A stretch of 64,000 nucleotides of DNA from contig CASFNG010000004.1 of NCBI GenBank assembly GCA_949296075.1, forward strand, positions 241,126-305,125, in the 5' to 3' direction. This document shows, piece after piece, positions 1-8,315 of this stretch. This DNA comes from an uncultured Parabacteroides sp. Lineage in GTDB: Bacteria > Bacteroidota > Bacteroidia > Bacteroidales > Tannerellaceae. The first letter of the stretch is position 1. The number at the start of each line of letters is the position of its first letter. Under the pieces are notes generated by a model. The model worked only from the letters and a program-made list of their open reading frames with translations. It did not search any database and was not told the origin of the DNA. The position numbers and the translations under genes are program-made.

Positions 1-1091
1 CCATGATTATCGGTTTGCTGGCGTCCTTCCTCACGGCCGTATTCTTGACACGTATCGTCTATGAGGCATTGCTCGCTAAGGATAAACTGAAAAATATACC
101 GTTCACCACCTCCTTGACGAAGGACTTGCTGACGAATCCCCGGATCAATTTCTTGGCCGCTCGTAAGGTCGGTTACCTGATTCCGGCAGGTATCATCGTA
201 TTGGGCGCGATCTCGTTGATGACGATCGGCTTGAACAACGGTATCGACTTCACCGGTGGACGTAACTACGTGATCCGTTTCGACAATCCCGTGCGGACAG
301 ATGAGGTACGCGACCTGCTGGATACCCATTTGGACGGCTCCGTGAGCGTGATCCAGATCGGAACGGCTGACCAAGTCCGTGTATCTACCAACTATAAGAT
401 CCAGGATAACGATCCTTCCGTGGATCAGGAAATCGAGACGAAGCTGTACGAGGGCGTGAAATCCTTGCTGCCCGAGGGCACGACGCTGGATCAGTTTACG
501 GATACCTACATCCAGAGCTCGCAGAAGGTAGGGCCGAGTATGGCCGACGACATCAAGAACGCCGCGTTCTTGGCGGTGATCTTCTCCATGATCTGTATGG
601 CGGCTTACATCTTGCTCCGCTTCCGCGACGTATCCTTCTCGGTAGGAGCGTTCGCTTCCGTGGCGACCACTACGTTGTGTATCATCTCCTTCTATACGTT
701 GCTGTGGAAGATCCTTCCCTTCTCTATGGAGGTAGACCAGACGTTTATCGCGGCGATCTTGACGATCATCGGTTATTCTATCAACGATACCGTGGTGGTA
801 TTCGACCGTATCCGCGAGACGATCGGCCTGTATCCGAAGCGGGATCGTTACCAGGTAATCAACGATGCCTTGAACTCTACGCTCTGCCGTACGTTTAACA
901 CCTCGTTGACGACCTTGGTTGTGGTACTCTGTATCTTCATCCTGGGTGGTAGCACGATCCGGAGCTTCACGTTCGCGATCTTGTTAGGTATCATTATCGG
1001 TACGTACTCGACGTTGTTCGTGGCAACCCCGATCGCCTATGAGTTGCAGAAGTGGAAGATCAACAAGAAACTGGCCGCTGAGAAAAAGTAA
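1..1091 (+). CDS. secDF: Protein translocase SecDF, C-terminal part (partial)
   Basis: This is the end of the fused SecD-SecF membrane protein, which uses the proton gradient to help pull secreted proteins through SecYEG at the inner membrane. The readable 362 residues begin inside the last transmembrane segment of the SecD half (GLLASFLTAVFLTR). They run through the whole SecF half: the DFTGG motif near residue 80, a periplasmic domain to about 180, then membrane helices with SINDTVVVFDRIRE and a final helix before a lysine-rich tail. The ATG at position 3 is an internal methionine, so the gene starts upstream of the window. A hairpin terminator follows at once. Single-chain SecDF is usual in Bacteroidota. 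Confidence 0.93.
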   Translation, partial: MIIGLLASFLTAVFLTRIVYEALLAKDKLKNIPFTTSLTKDLLTNPRINFLAARKVGYLIPAGIIVLGAISLMTIGLNNGIDFTGGRNYVIRFDNPVRTDEVRDLLDTHLDGSVSVIQIGTADQVRVSTNYKIQDNDPSVDQEIETKLYEGVKSLLPEGTTLDQFTDTYIQSSQKVGPSMADDIKNAAFLAVIFSMICMAAYILLRFRDVSFSVGAFASVATTTLCIISFYTLLWKILPFSMEVDQTFIAAILTIIGYSINDTVVVFDRIRETIGLYPKRDRYQVINDALNSTLCRTFNTSLTTLVVVLCIFILGGSTIRSFTFAILLGIIIGTYSTLFVATPIAYELQKWKINKKLAAEKK

Positions 1092-1116
1092 GAAAGCGTA
1101 GAAAACTATTCCCTAT

Positions 1117-1153
1117 AAAAAAGGTTGGCGCCTTGGAGCGTCAACCTTTTTTT
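1117..1153. terminator. Bidirectional intrinsic terminator, secDF / mrp
   Basis: An A-run, an 8-bp stem (GGTTGGCG with CGTCAACC, one G-T pair) and a T7 run lie between two convergent genes. The symmetry suits termination from both strands. Confidence 0.8.
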
Positions 1154-1203
1154 GTGCTTGCCCTTGAGCCTGTCGCCTGCGGGCGTATGGCGGCTATGCT
1201 TAT

Positions 1204-2313
1204 TTACTTTTTCGTCACGACGACCCGGTGCGTGGGGGCGAGGTGCTCGTTGCGGTAATCCACCTGGGCTACCATGTTCGCCGCCAGCTGCTGGAAGGCC
1301 TGTCCGGTGATCGAGTCCGGGTTCAGCGCCACCGGCTTGCCCTGGTCGCCCCCCTCGCAGATGCTCTGCACGATAGGGATCTGCCCTAACAAGGGGACAC
1401 CTAATTCCTCGGCCAGCCGCTTGCAGCCCTCCTTCCCGAAGAGGTAGTACCGGTTCTCCGGCAGTTCTGCGGGCGTGAACCAAGCCATGTTCTCCACCAA
1501 GCCCAGTACCGGGACGTTCACCTTCTCGCCCATGAACATACTGATCCCCTTGCGGGCATCCGCCAAGGCCACCTCCTGCGGCGTGCTCACCACGATCGCC
1601 CCGGTGATCGCCAAGGTCTGCACCATCGTCAGGTGAATATCGCTGGTCCCCGGTGGAAGGTCGATCAGGAAGTAGTCCAGCTCACCCCAGTTGGCGTCGC
1701 CGATCAGCTGTTTCAGCGCGTTGCTCGCCATCGCCCCTCGCCAGAGGATTGCGTCCTCCTTGTTCACGAAGAAGCCGATCGAGAGCATCTTCACGCCATA
1801 GTTCTCCGCCGGCTGGATCAGCTCGCGGCCCTCCACCTCCTCCATATAGGGGCGGGCATCCTCCAAGTTGAACATCTTAGGCTGCGAGGGACCGAATATA
1901 TCCGCGTCGAGCAGTCCCACCTTGTAGCCCTGCAAGGCCAGCGCCACGGCGAGGTTGGCCGCCACGGTACTCTTTCCTACGCCCCCCTTGCCCGAGGATA
2001 TGGCGATGATGTTCTTCACGCGCGGCAACAGCTTGTCCGGCTCCGGACGGGCCAGTTGCCTCGCCTTCACCGTGATGTTCCCCTTGATGTTCACCTCCGG
2101 GCTGACGTAAGTCAGGATCGCCGTCTCCGCCGCTTTCACCACGGAGCGGATAAACGGGTCGTTCGGCTTCTCGAACAAGAGCGAGAAGGTCACGTTCATC
2201 CCGTCGATCCGGATGTTATCTTCCACGAGGCCCATGGAAACGATGTCTTTCCCCGTGCCCGGGTAGCGGACATTCTTCAACGCCTCAAGAATCAGATTTG
2301 GATAAATTGTCAT
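1204..2313 (-). CDS. mrp: Mrp/ApbC-type P-loop ATPase, iron-sulfur cluster carrier
   Basis: A Mrp/NBP35-family ATPase that carries or transfers Fe-S clusters in the cytosol. An N-terminal MIP18-like domain (about residues 1-80) precedes a ParA/MinD-like ATPase domain with the deviant Walker A motif GKGGVGKS at about 108-115. The start MTIYPNL was chosen over an upstream ATG at 2352 because conserved sequence begins there and the longer version would run into trmB; the gap to trmB is then 22 nt, so the two are probably co-transcribed. The CxxC cluster ligand found in many Mrp proteins is not seen in the expected C-terminal place (ENMAWFTPAELPENRYY), so cluster binding may differ. 369 aa. Confidence 0.9.
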   Translation of the reverse strand: MTIYPNLILEALKNVRYPGTGKDIVSMGLVEDNIRIDGMNVTFSLLFEKPNDPFIRSVVKAAETAILTYVSPEVNIKGNITVKARQLARPEPDKLLPRVKNIIAISSGKGGVGKSTVAANLAVALALQGYKVGLLDADIFGPSQPKMFNLEDARPYMEEVEGRELIQPAENYGVKMLSIGFFVNKEDAILWRGAMASNALKQLIGDANWGELDYFLIDLPPGTSDIHLTMVQTLAITGAIVVSTPQEVALADARKGISMFMGEKVNVPVLGLVENMAWFTPAELPENRYYLFGKEGCKRLAEELGVPLLGQIPIVQSICEGGDQGKPVALNPDSITGQAFQQLAANMVAQVDYRNEHLAPTHRVVVTKK

Positions 2314-2335
2314 ATCGTCGCTATTTAGTCGTTTC

Positions 2336-3094
2336 TTATTTCCCCGAGGCAAGCGCGCTCCGTTTGCTCCGGTTGAAGCTGCGGTAGGGATCCAGCTCGA
2401 TCTCCACGTCGGGTTCCACTAACTCGCCGCGCTCCTCGCAGACGAACTTGATGTACTTGATACTCAGCCCCCGCTCCAACCACTGCTGCTCGTAGTAGGT
2501 CTTGATGGAGAGGATCTCGTCCGTCAGCCCCGAGTGATACAGGTCGTCCGTCTCGAACAGCACCGGGTAGCGGTTCGCCCTCACCATCTCGCGGGTATAG
2601 GTGTACATGAAGTTGCTGTCCGTCTTCAGGTGGATGATGCCGTCGCCCGAGAGGATCTCCCGATACATACGCATGAAGCGGGTGCTCGTCAGCCGCTTGT
2701 TCACCTTCTTCATCTGCGGGTCGGGGAAGGTGATCCAGATCTCCGCCACCTCTCCCGGCGCGAAGAAATGGGCGATCAGCTCGATGCTTGTCCGCAAGAA
2801 GGCCACGTTCGTCATTCCTGCCTCTATCGACTCCTTCGCGCCCGTCCACATCCGTGCCCCCTTAATATCGACACCGATGAAATTCTTCTCCGGGAAAAGC
2901 CTTCCCAGCCCTACGGTATATTCCCCTTTGCCGCAACCCAATTCCAGGACGATGGGATGGTCGTTCTTGAAGAAACGCTCCCCCCAATGCCCGCGCAGGT
3001 CGAACCCCTTCTCCTTCAAGGTCGCGAAAGGGTACTGGAATACGTGCGGATAGCCCGCCATATCCTCGAATTTCGCTAATTTATTCTTTCCCAT
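2336..3094 (-). CDS. trmB: tRNA (guanine-N7-)-methyltransferase
   Basis: TrmB makes 7-methylguanosine at position 46 of tRNA using S-adenosylmethionine. The 252-aa protein has the SAM-binding loop [11 protein letters not shown] at about residue 50, the acidic ligand in [10 protein letters not shown], and the family signature TFPDPQMKK, where the usual FPDPWPK has Q in place of W. The length is close to the family norm. It is the first gene of a minus-strand pair with mrp. No clear promoter box was found in the AT-rich stretch upstream. Confidence 0.93.
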   Translation of the reverse strand: MGKNKLAKFEDMAGYPHVFQYPFATLKEKGFDLRGHWGERFFKNDHPIVLELGCGKGEYTVGLGRLFPEKNFIGVDIKGARMWTGAKESIEAGMTNVAFLRTSIELIAHFFAPGEVAEIWITFPDPQMKKVNKRLTSTRFMRMYREILSGDGIIHLKTDSNFMYTYTREMVRANRYPVLFETDDLYHSGLTDEILSIKTYYEQQWLERGLSIKYIKFVCEERGELVEPDVEIELDPYRSFNRSKRSALASGK

Positions 3095-3216
3095 AGCGCG
3101 AAGATAATATATAAAAGTTTGCTTTACGCGTTTCCTATGTTACGAAACTTCTCGTCTCGCGGTGCCGTTTCGTGAGGGATTCCACAATGTTGAGGAGGAT
3201 TTTGCCGGTTGTTGCC

Positions 3217-3254
3217 CCTGTTTTTGGAAAAAGTCGATCCTGTTTTTTGGAAAA
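3217..3254 (+). repeat. Two phased direct repeats, candidate operator
   Basis: CCTGTTTTTGGAAAAA at 3217-3232 and CCTGTTTTTTGGAAAA at 3239-3254 start 22 bp apart, about two helical turns. Each is itself nearly palindromic (T5-GG-A5). They lie 36-73 bp upstream of the TACCTTTG box, where a dimeric activator or repressor could bind. Confidence 0.45.
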
Positions 3255-3289
3255 GCCTGTCATTTAGCGAAAATCTGCGAGAATATCCC

Positions 3290-3297
3290 TACCTTTG
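3290..3297 (+). promoter_or_regulatory. Promoter -7 box for the lipoprotein operon
   Basis: TACCTTTG matches the Bacteroidota -7 consensus TAnnTTTG. No TTG is found at the right spacing upstream, so the promoter may need an activator. Confidence 0.4.
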
Positions 3298-3632
3298 TGC
3301 CGCTAACTCCTTGTATGCGAGTTTAACCAATAGAGGGTCATGAGGGTCATGAGGGCATATATCACTGCGGAACTTCCCGTCGCCAATGAGGGGAACACTT
3401 TTCTCGTGTCCCTGCCTTACGCCAAAAAAAGCGGAAAAAACTTGTTTATGTGTGAATCTTGTATAACACACACACAACCTCGCGCGTAAGATATAAATTC
3501 ATCCCTGAAAGACAAGGGGTTGATATGATTGATTTCTCCTGTTCCCATCGCGGAACCCGGCGGGAGAGGGCTTTTCCTGTGCCCTGTCCTGCCGTCTCGC
3601 GACCGAATAATAACCCATAACGAAAATAACGG

Positions 3633-4607
3633 ATGAGACGAATTCAGCGAATAAGATGGATGAGATACCTGCGAACGCTTTGCTGCGTGGGGCTGCTCCT
3701 TGTTCTCGCGGCTTGTGACAAAGAGGAGCCCGAGGATGAATACCACTTCTCTACGGTGCGCTTTCTGCTTGCCGTACCGGATCCGGACCTGCCGGACTAC
3801 GCTACCAAGGCGGTCGGGGAGGAGAGCCCCCGGCTCCGTTACGTCGCGGAGGTCTACCGGGCGGGGATGGATACTTGTGTGCTTCGCCGTGAGTCGCTTT
3901 GCGAGCGGCGGGCGGATAGTACCTATCTCGCGGAGCTTTCCTTGTTGCCGGGCGATTACGACCTGCGCCTTTGGGCGGACTGGGACGGCGGCTATTACGA
4001 TGTCGATGATCTTGACGAGGTGACCGTGCTCACCGACGGCTATGTGGCGGGTGGCGAGACCGACAAGAAGGATGCCTATTACGCGGCGTGTTCCCTCGAC
4101 GTGGGGGAGGTGGCGCTTGAGGAGCCGATCTCCCTGACCCGTCCGTTCGCCCGTTACCGCCTTGTCGCTACCGATGTGGAGGCCTATCGCAACCTGATAA
4201 AAAACGGCGAGAATCTCCCTGCCATCGAGGACTTGCGGGCGCGCGTCACCTACGAGGGCTTTTTCCCTACGGGCTTCAACGTGGCTACCGGCAAGCCCAA
4301 CGACGCGCTCAACACGGGCATCTATTATACCTCCGTGCCTACCGTAGCCGAGGGATATGATGAAGCCTCTGCCCGGCAGGTAGGCGCGGACTTCGTGCTG
4401 ACCAACGGAGAGGAATCTGCCGTTACCGTCACCATACAGATGATAGACGCGAACACGGACGAAACGGTCTGCACCGTATCGGGAATAAAGATACCCTATA
4501 AACGCGGGTATCTGACTACGGTTACAGGTCGTTTCCTGACTGCCGGAAAAACCGCGGGCGGCGTGCTGATAGATACCGAATGGAACGATGTCGTAATTAA
4601 ATTCTAA
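3633..4607 (+). CDS. Cell-surface lipoprotein, DUF6562-like
   Basis: A 324-aa predicted lipoprotein with lipobox LAAC (Cys28) followed by an acidic stretch (DKEEPEDE) of the sort that directs Bacteroidota lipoproteins to the cell surface. The body looks like the two-layer beta-sandwich lipoproteins related to fimbrillins (DUF6562-like): a segment on a wadable pattern LPGDYDLRLWADWDGGYYD at about 110-130, then SLTRPFARYRLV, and a C-terminal strand region with KIPYKRGYLTTVTG. No enzyme motif is seen. It is the first of three lipoprotein genes with short gaps (21 nt to the next). Function is not known; an adhesin or minor-fimbria role is a guess. Confidence 0.6.
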   Translation: MRRIQRIRWMRYLRTLCCVGLLLVLAACDKEEPEDEYHFSTVRFLLAVPDPDLPDYATKAVGEESPRLRYVAEVYRAGMDTCVLRRESLCERRADSTYLAELSLLPGDYDLRLWADWDGGYYDVDDLDEVTVLTDGYVAGGETDKKDAYYAACSLDVGEVALEEPISLTRPFARYRLVATDVEAYRNLIKNGENLPAIEDLRARVTYEGFFPTGFNVATGKPNDALNTGIYYTSVPTVAEGYDEASARQVGADFVLTNGEESAVTVTIQMIDANTDETVCTVSGIKIPYKRGYLTTVTGRFLTAGKTAGGVLIDTEWNDVVIKF

Positions 4608-4628
4608 TTGTACCTAAACGAACGAACA

Positions 4629-5345
4629 ATGAAACGACTGGAATATATCTTTATCGTGTTTGCCACCATCCTGCTGACAACCTCTTGCGGCAAGGATGAC
4701 TTGTTGCCGGATGGCAATACGGATGCTCCCGCTGCGGGGCAAACACAGACCTACACGTTCACCGTGTCGCCCGACATCGTGATGGAGGGTGATGCCCGAA
4801 CACGCTCGGAGGAAACGAACGCGGAAATGCCGAATCGCTGCTTTATGCAGATCTTGGGAAACGATGTTCCTTCAAAGGTTGAAAACGGCATATCAACGGA
4901 TGAAGCACAAGATGTGGATGTAGAGTTTCATCTATTGAAACAGACTATCCAAAATATTTCCCTTGCTGCTAACTCCCACATCACCCTGCAAGGCGACCTC
5001 TCGGAAAACGGAGACAAATGGACAGGCACTCCAGACTACTACAAGCAGGTGTTCGCCGATGCCTTTTTCAAGGAAGGCAAACCTTTCGGTAAGGAAATCA
5101 ATGGTACTTACTACTATTGGGCGTCCGATGAGGCCAATCGAAGAATTATCAATAGCATCCTGAAAACGACTGCTTTTGGAGGAGAATATAAGACCGTAAC
5201 CGCTCCTTGGGGCGAGGAGGTGTTCATAGGCTATTTGCCGACTTCTCTGGAAATCGAATACAATGGGACAAGTCTTTACATTTTTAGCCAACCTGAAATG
5301 GCCGGTAGTTATCCCGATATTACCCTGCCCGACAAGATACATTGA
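4629..5345 (+). CDS. Short lipoprotein, apparently compacted paralogue of its neighbours
   Basis: A 238-aa lipoprotein with lipobox TTSC (Cys20). ATG 4629 was chosen because the signal peptide starts there; an upstream in-frame TTG only adds seven residues. The start of the mature part (TRSEETNAEMPNRCFMQIL) matches the downstream paralogue (TRATNAYGDEEVTRCLIQIL), but the next recognisable piece, NISLAANSHITLQGDLSE, matches residues far further on in that paralogue (NVPVKPDTHIILQGDVEG). The roughly 120-residue section between them, which holds the ILFWADGG motif, is missing. The last 110 residues are unique. It may be an in-frame deletion derivative that is still expressed; function unknown. 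Confidence 0.6.
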   Translation: MKRLEYIFIVFATILLTTSCGKDDLLPDGNTDAPAAGQTQTYTFTVSPDIVMEGDARTRSEETNAEMPNRCFMQILGNDVPSKVENGISTDEAQDVDVEFHLLKQTIQNISLAANSHITLQGDLSENGDKWTGTPDYYKQVFADAFFKEGKPFGKEINGTYYYWASDEANRRIINSILKTTAFGGEYKTVTAPWGEEVFIGYLPTSLEIEYNGTSLYIFSQPEMAGSYPDITLPDKIH

Positions 5346-5384
5346 TAATAGAAAATAAAGTAATAACAGATTTAATAAAAAGTT

Positions 5385-6650
5385 ATGATGAAGAAGTGTT
5401 CATTCCTGATGCTGGCAATCGCTACGCTGCTGGCATCGTGCAGTCAGAACGAACTGCAAAGCACCGTAAACGACAACGAGGGGCTGAAGCCCGTAACTAT
5501 CTCTGTAGCCATGCCCACTGAAGGAATGACGACACGCGCTACCAATGCCTATGGCGATGAAGAAGTGACGCGATGCCTCATTCAGATTCTTGACGAAAAC
5601 AGCCAACCGTTGGAAGGCTATGAGACTCCTGAAGAAATGGACGGGACGGAAGCGGGCGGATTCACGACTACCGCCACGCTTAGCCTGGATGGGCGGTACA
5701 GTATCCTGTTTTGGGCAGACGGAGGTGAAGACTATTATGTAGCCGACGACCTTACCGCCGTAAGCATGGCTGACGGTTTGGCCACGCCGGGTATCGCTTA
5801 CGCCGCCAGCGTCGCATGGGGAGGGGCACAAGCGCCGGCGGCAGTCGAAGCCGATTTGCGGCACGTGGTAAGCAAAATCACCTTGCGATCCACCACGGTG
5901 GTATCAAATGGGAAAAAACTTTCCCTTCACGTGCCGACCACCTATTCCGGCTATGACGTATTGGCCGAGGAACCGTTTGCCGAGACAACCAACGGAAGCA
6001 CCTGTTCCAAAACATTGCAGGCCGCTGTTCCCGCAAACAGCGATGTGTTCTCATTCTATGTCTTGGCAGATGGTGAGGAGAATCAGACCTTGATATTGTC
6101 CAATGACGGCGCGGAAACGAAAATAGAGAATGTGCCTGTCAAGCCCGATACGCACATCATACTGCAAGGCGATGTGGAGGGCGCCGGTTATACCCAAGTG
6201 ACTTTCACGACCAACATCGAATCCGAGTGGGGCAATACGGAGACCATCAGAGAGAATCAGACAGCGCAAGTAAGTTACCATATTGGCGACATGAAAGACC
6301 TGTTCTCATTAGTGGACATTACCGTAACCTATACGGATGAGAATGGCGACACTCAAACAGAAACCGTAACATCGCTTCCTTGGAGCAAGGAACTACCCAC
6401 AGTGGAAGTCCCTTTCAATCCAAGCATGACCATATACTATAAGATGAAAGAAGGGGTGGAATTTAATAAAGCAGAATATGGACTGCAACGCTCCTATTCC
6501 ATTAATGTAGATACCGAAGCTACGGTACTAAACAACGAAAGTGTAGATTTCTACGACCTATTTGCGGCAGACGCCGCCAAAGGGTACATTGAACAATTGG
6601 AAGAAAAGCCGGATGAAATATCCTGTGAAATCAAAAATTCCAAAGAATAA
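5385..6650 (+). CDS. Cell-surface lipoprotein, DUF6562-like
   Basis: A 421-aa lipoprotein with lipobox LASC (Cys19), the third gene of the operon, 39 nt after the second. It shares the pattern of the first gene: an RCLIQILDENSQPLEGY strand, SLDGRYSILFWADGGEDYY at about 100-120, a basic/hydrophobic DLRHVVSKITLRS segment, and a strand ending HIILQGDVEG at about 265. About 150 further residues carry no motif that I recognise. The three genes look like subunits of one surface structure or receptor. The start may be either of two adjacent ATGs (5385 or 5388). Confidence 0.6.
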   Translation: MMKKCSFLMLAIATLLASCSQNELQSTVNDNEGLKPVTISVAMPTEGMTTRATNAYGDEEVTRCLIQILDENSQPLEGYETPEEMDGTEAGGFTTTATLSLDGRYSILFWADGGEDYYVADDLTAVSMADGLATPGIAYAASVAWGGAQAPAAVEADLRHVVSKITLRSTTVVSNGKKLSLHVPTTYSGYDVLAEEPFAETTNGSTCSKTLQAAVPANSDVFSFYVLADGEENQTLILSNDGAETKIENVPVKPDTHIILQGDVEGAGYTQVTFTTNIESEWGNTETIRENQTAQVSYHIGDMKDLFSLVDITVTYTDENGDTQTETVTSLPWSKELPTVEVPFNPSMTIYYKMKEGVEFNKAEYGLQRSYSINVDTEATVLNNESVDFYDLFAADAAKGYIEQLEEKPDEISCEIKNSKE

Positions 6651-6740
6651 GAATCCCTGCAGCGAATAAGATCCCGCTTTCGTCTCTAAATGGCCGATGT
6701 GTTCAGTGTGGGGAGGCAAGGGCGCTTTTTGCGATCAAAT

Positions 6741-6765
6741 TTCTTTTTAAATTGCTTAAAAAGAA
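6741..6765. repeat. Perfect 10-bp inverted repeat upstream of the sulfatase
   Basis: TTCTTTTTAA, five bases, then TTAAAAAGAA. The stem is AT-rich and has no trailing T-run, so it suits an operator better than a terminator. It sits immediately upstream of a weak -7-like TATTTTAG at 6767-6774, so a bound protein would cover the -33 region of the sulfatase promoter. Confidence 0.5.
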
Positions 6766-6794
6766 CTATTTTAGCTACGTAAATAGTGTCGCAT

Positions 6795-8213
6795 ATGAAA
6801 AGTGGTATCCTGAAAGGCCTGGCCGGCGCGTTGGCGCTGGTAGGCGGAGCGAGTTGCGGGCAGTCGCCGGAACAGCCCCTGAATGTGGTCTATATCTTGG
6901 CGGACGACTTGGGATATGGGGACATCGGTTGCTATGGGCAGCGGATTATCCAGACTCCGCATATCGACCAGATGGCAAGGGAGGGGATGCTGTTCACGCA
7001 GCATTACGCCGGATGCACGGTCAGCGCGCCCTCCCGATGCTCCTTGATGACCGGCTTGCACACGGGGCATTCGCAGATCCGGGGGAACCGGGAGGTGCGT
7101 CCCGAGGGGCAGGCTCCCATGAGGGAGGACACTTATACGATCGCCCGGCTGATGAAGTCGGCGGGCTACGCGACAGGGCTTTTCGGCAAGTGGGGGTTAG
7201 GCAACCCCGGCTCCGTGTCGGTGCCCAATAAGATGGGATTCGACGAGTTCTACGGGTATAACTGCCAGCGCCAGGCGCACTCGTACTATCCGGATCACCT
7301 GTGGCACAACGAGGAGCGGGTCTTTTTCCCCGAGAACCTGAACAACGCCGGGAAGACCTACTCGCAAGACCTGATCCACCGGGAGGCGTTGCGCTTTATC
7401 TGCGACCATAAGGATAAGCCTTTCTTCGCCATGCTGACCTATACCCTGCCCCATGCGGAGCTGAACCTGCCTCACGACTCGATCTACCGGCTGTATGAGG
7501 GGCGTTTCAAGGAGACACCTTACGTAGGGAAGTTCGATACGATCCACGGCGGCTATAACACCTCGCGCGAGCCTTTGGCATCGTTCGCCGCGATGGTCAC
7601 CCGCCTCGACCATTACGTAGGCGAGGTGCTCGACGAGCTGGAGGCGTTAGGCATAGAGAAACATACGATCGTGATCTTCACCAGTGATAATGGCCCGCAT
7701 CATGAAGGCGGGGCAGATCCCGATTTCTTCAAGAGCTACGGGCCTTTCCGGGGCATGAAGCGGAATCTTTATGAGGGAGGCATACGGGTGCCTATGATCG
7801 CTTGGTGCCCGGGCACGGTGAAGAAGGGCGAGCGGACGGATCACGTCAGCGCCTTCTGGGACGTGATGCCTACCTTGGCGGAGCTGACGGGTACGGCCAT
7901 CCCGGTGGAGATGGACGGGCTCTCGTTCCTGCCTACCTTGCTCTCGAAGAAGGGGCAGCGGGAGCATGATTACCTCTATTGGGAGTTTCACGAGCAGAAA
8001 GGGAGGGAAGCCTTGCGTGTAGGCGACTGGAAACTGATCCGCCAGCCGATCGTGGGAGACACGAGGCTGGAGCTGTACGACCTGAGCCAAGATCCACACG
8101 AGGATAACGACCTCTCCGAGGAGTTGCCCGATAAGGTACGTGAGCTGGCGGCCCGGATGGATAGCGCCCGGGTGGAGTCGCCCGACTTTAATTTCGGCAG
8201 GAAGAAGAGATAG
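6795..8213 (+). CDS. Sulfatase (arylsulfatase family, serine-type)
   Basis: A family S1 sulfatase that removes sulfate esters from a sugar or aryl substrate after export. The ATG at 6795 is preferred to an in-frame GTG at 6786. A signal peptide ends near GGASCGQ, which could be a lipobox, though a weak one. The metal-binding ADD pair follows at about 37-38. The active-site motif is S-A-P-S-R (serine at about 77), followed by CSLMTG. The residue converted to formylglycine is therefore serine, which needs an anaerobic sulfatase-maturing radical-SAM enzyme, not seen in this window. FTSDNGPHH supplies further metal ligands. At 472 aa it is full length. The substrate cannot be read from sequence; host glycans or algal sugars are typical. 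Confidence 0.88.
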   Translation: MKSGILKGLAGALALVGGASCGQSPEQPLNVVYILADDLGYGDIGCYGQRIIQTPHIDQMAREGMLFTQHYAGCTVSAPSRCSLMTGLHTGHSQIRGNREVRPEGQAPMREDTYTIARLMKSAGYATGLFGKWGLGNPGSVSVPNKMGFDEFYGYNCQRQAHSYYPDHLWHNEERVFFPENLNNAGKTYSQDLIHREALRFICDHKDKPFFAMLTYTLPHAELNLPHDSIYRLYEGRFKETPYVGKFDTIHGGYNTSREPLASFAAMVTRLDHYVGEVLDELEALGIEKHTIVIFTSDNGPHHEGGADPDFFKSYGPFRGMKRNLYEGGIRVPMIAWCPGTVKKGERTDHVSAFWDVMPTLAELTGTAIPVEMDGLSFLPTLLSKKGQREHDYLYWEFHEQKGREALRVGDWKLIRQPIVGDTRLELYDLSQDPHEDNDLSEELPDKVRELAARMDSARVESPDFNFGRKKR

Positions 8214-8242
8214 ACGTGGATCATACGATTTGTTAGCGAAAA

Positions 8243-8280
8243 ATAAAAAAGGCATTCTCCCGGCGAGAAGGCCTTTTTTC
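8243..8280 (+). terminator. Intrinsic terminator after the sulfatase
   Basis: A6-GGC-A-TTCTC, a 5-nt loop, then GAGAA-G-GCC-T6: a long stem with one A-G mismatch and a T-run. Confidence 0.8.
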
Positions 8281-8315
8281 GTATCTTTGTATGTTAACAA
8301 TCAAATTATACCCAA

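Larger units (their letters stand above)
3095..3632. other. Long intergenic region upstream of a lipoprotein operon
   Basis: 538 bases without a convincing gene; the short minus-strand frames here look like noise. It holds two near-identical T-tract/A-tract repeats (3217-3254), a Bacteroidota -7 box TACCTTTG at 3290-3297, a short tandem GGGTCATGA around 3335-3355, and a possible GTGTG/CACAC hairpin near 3452-3476. If transcription starts near 3303 the 5' leader would be about 330 nt, long enough to fold and regulate. No known riboswitch was recognised. Confidence 0.5.

Noticed and set aside
3289-3746. Two minus-strand frames in the region upstream of the lipoprotein operon
   Set aside because: They overlap each other and the first lipoprotein gene, and lack family features.
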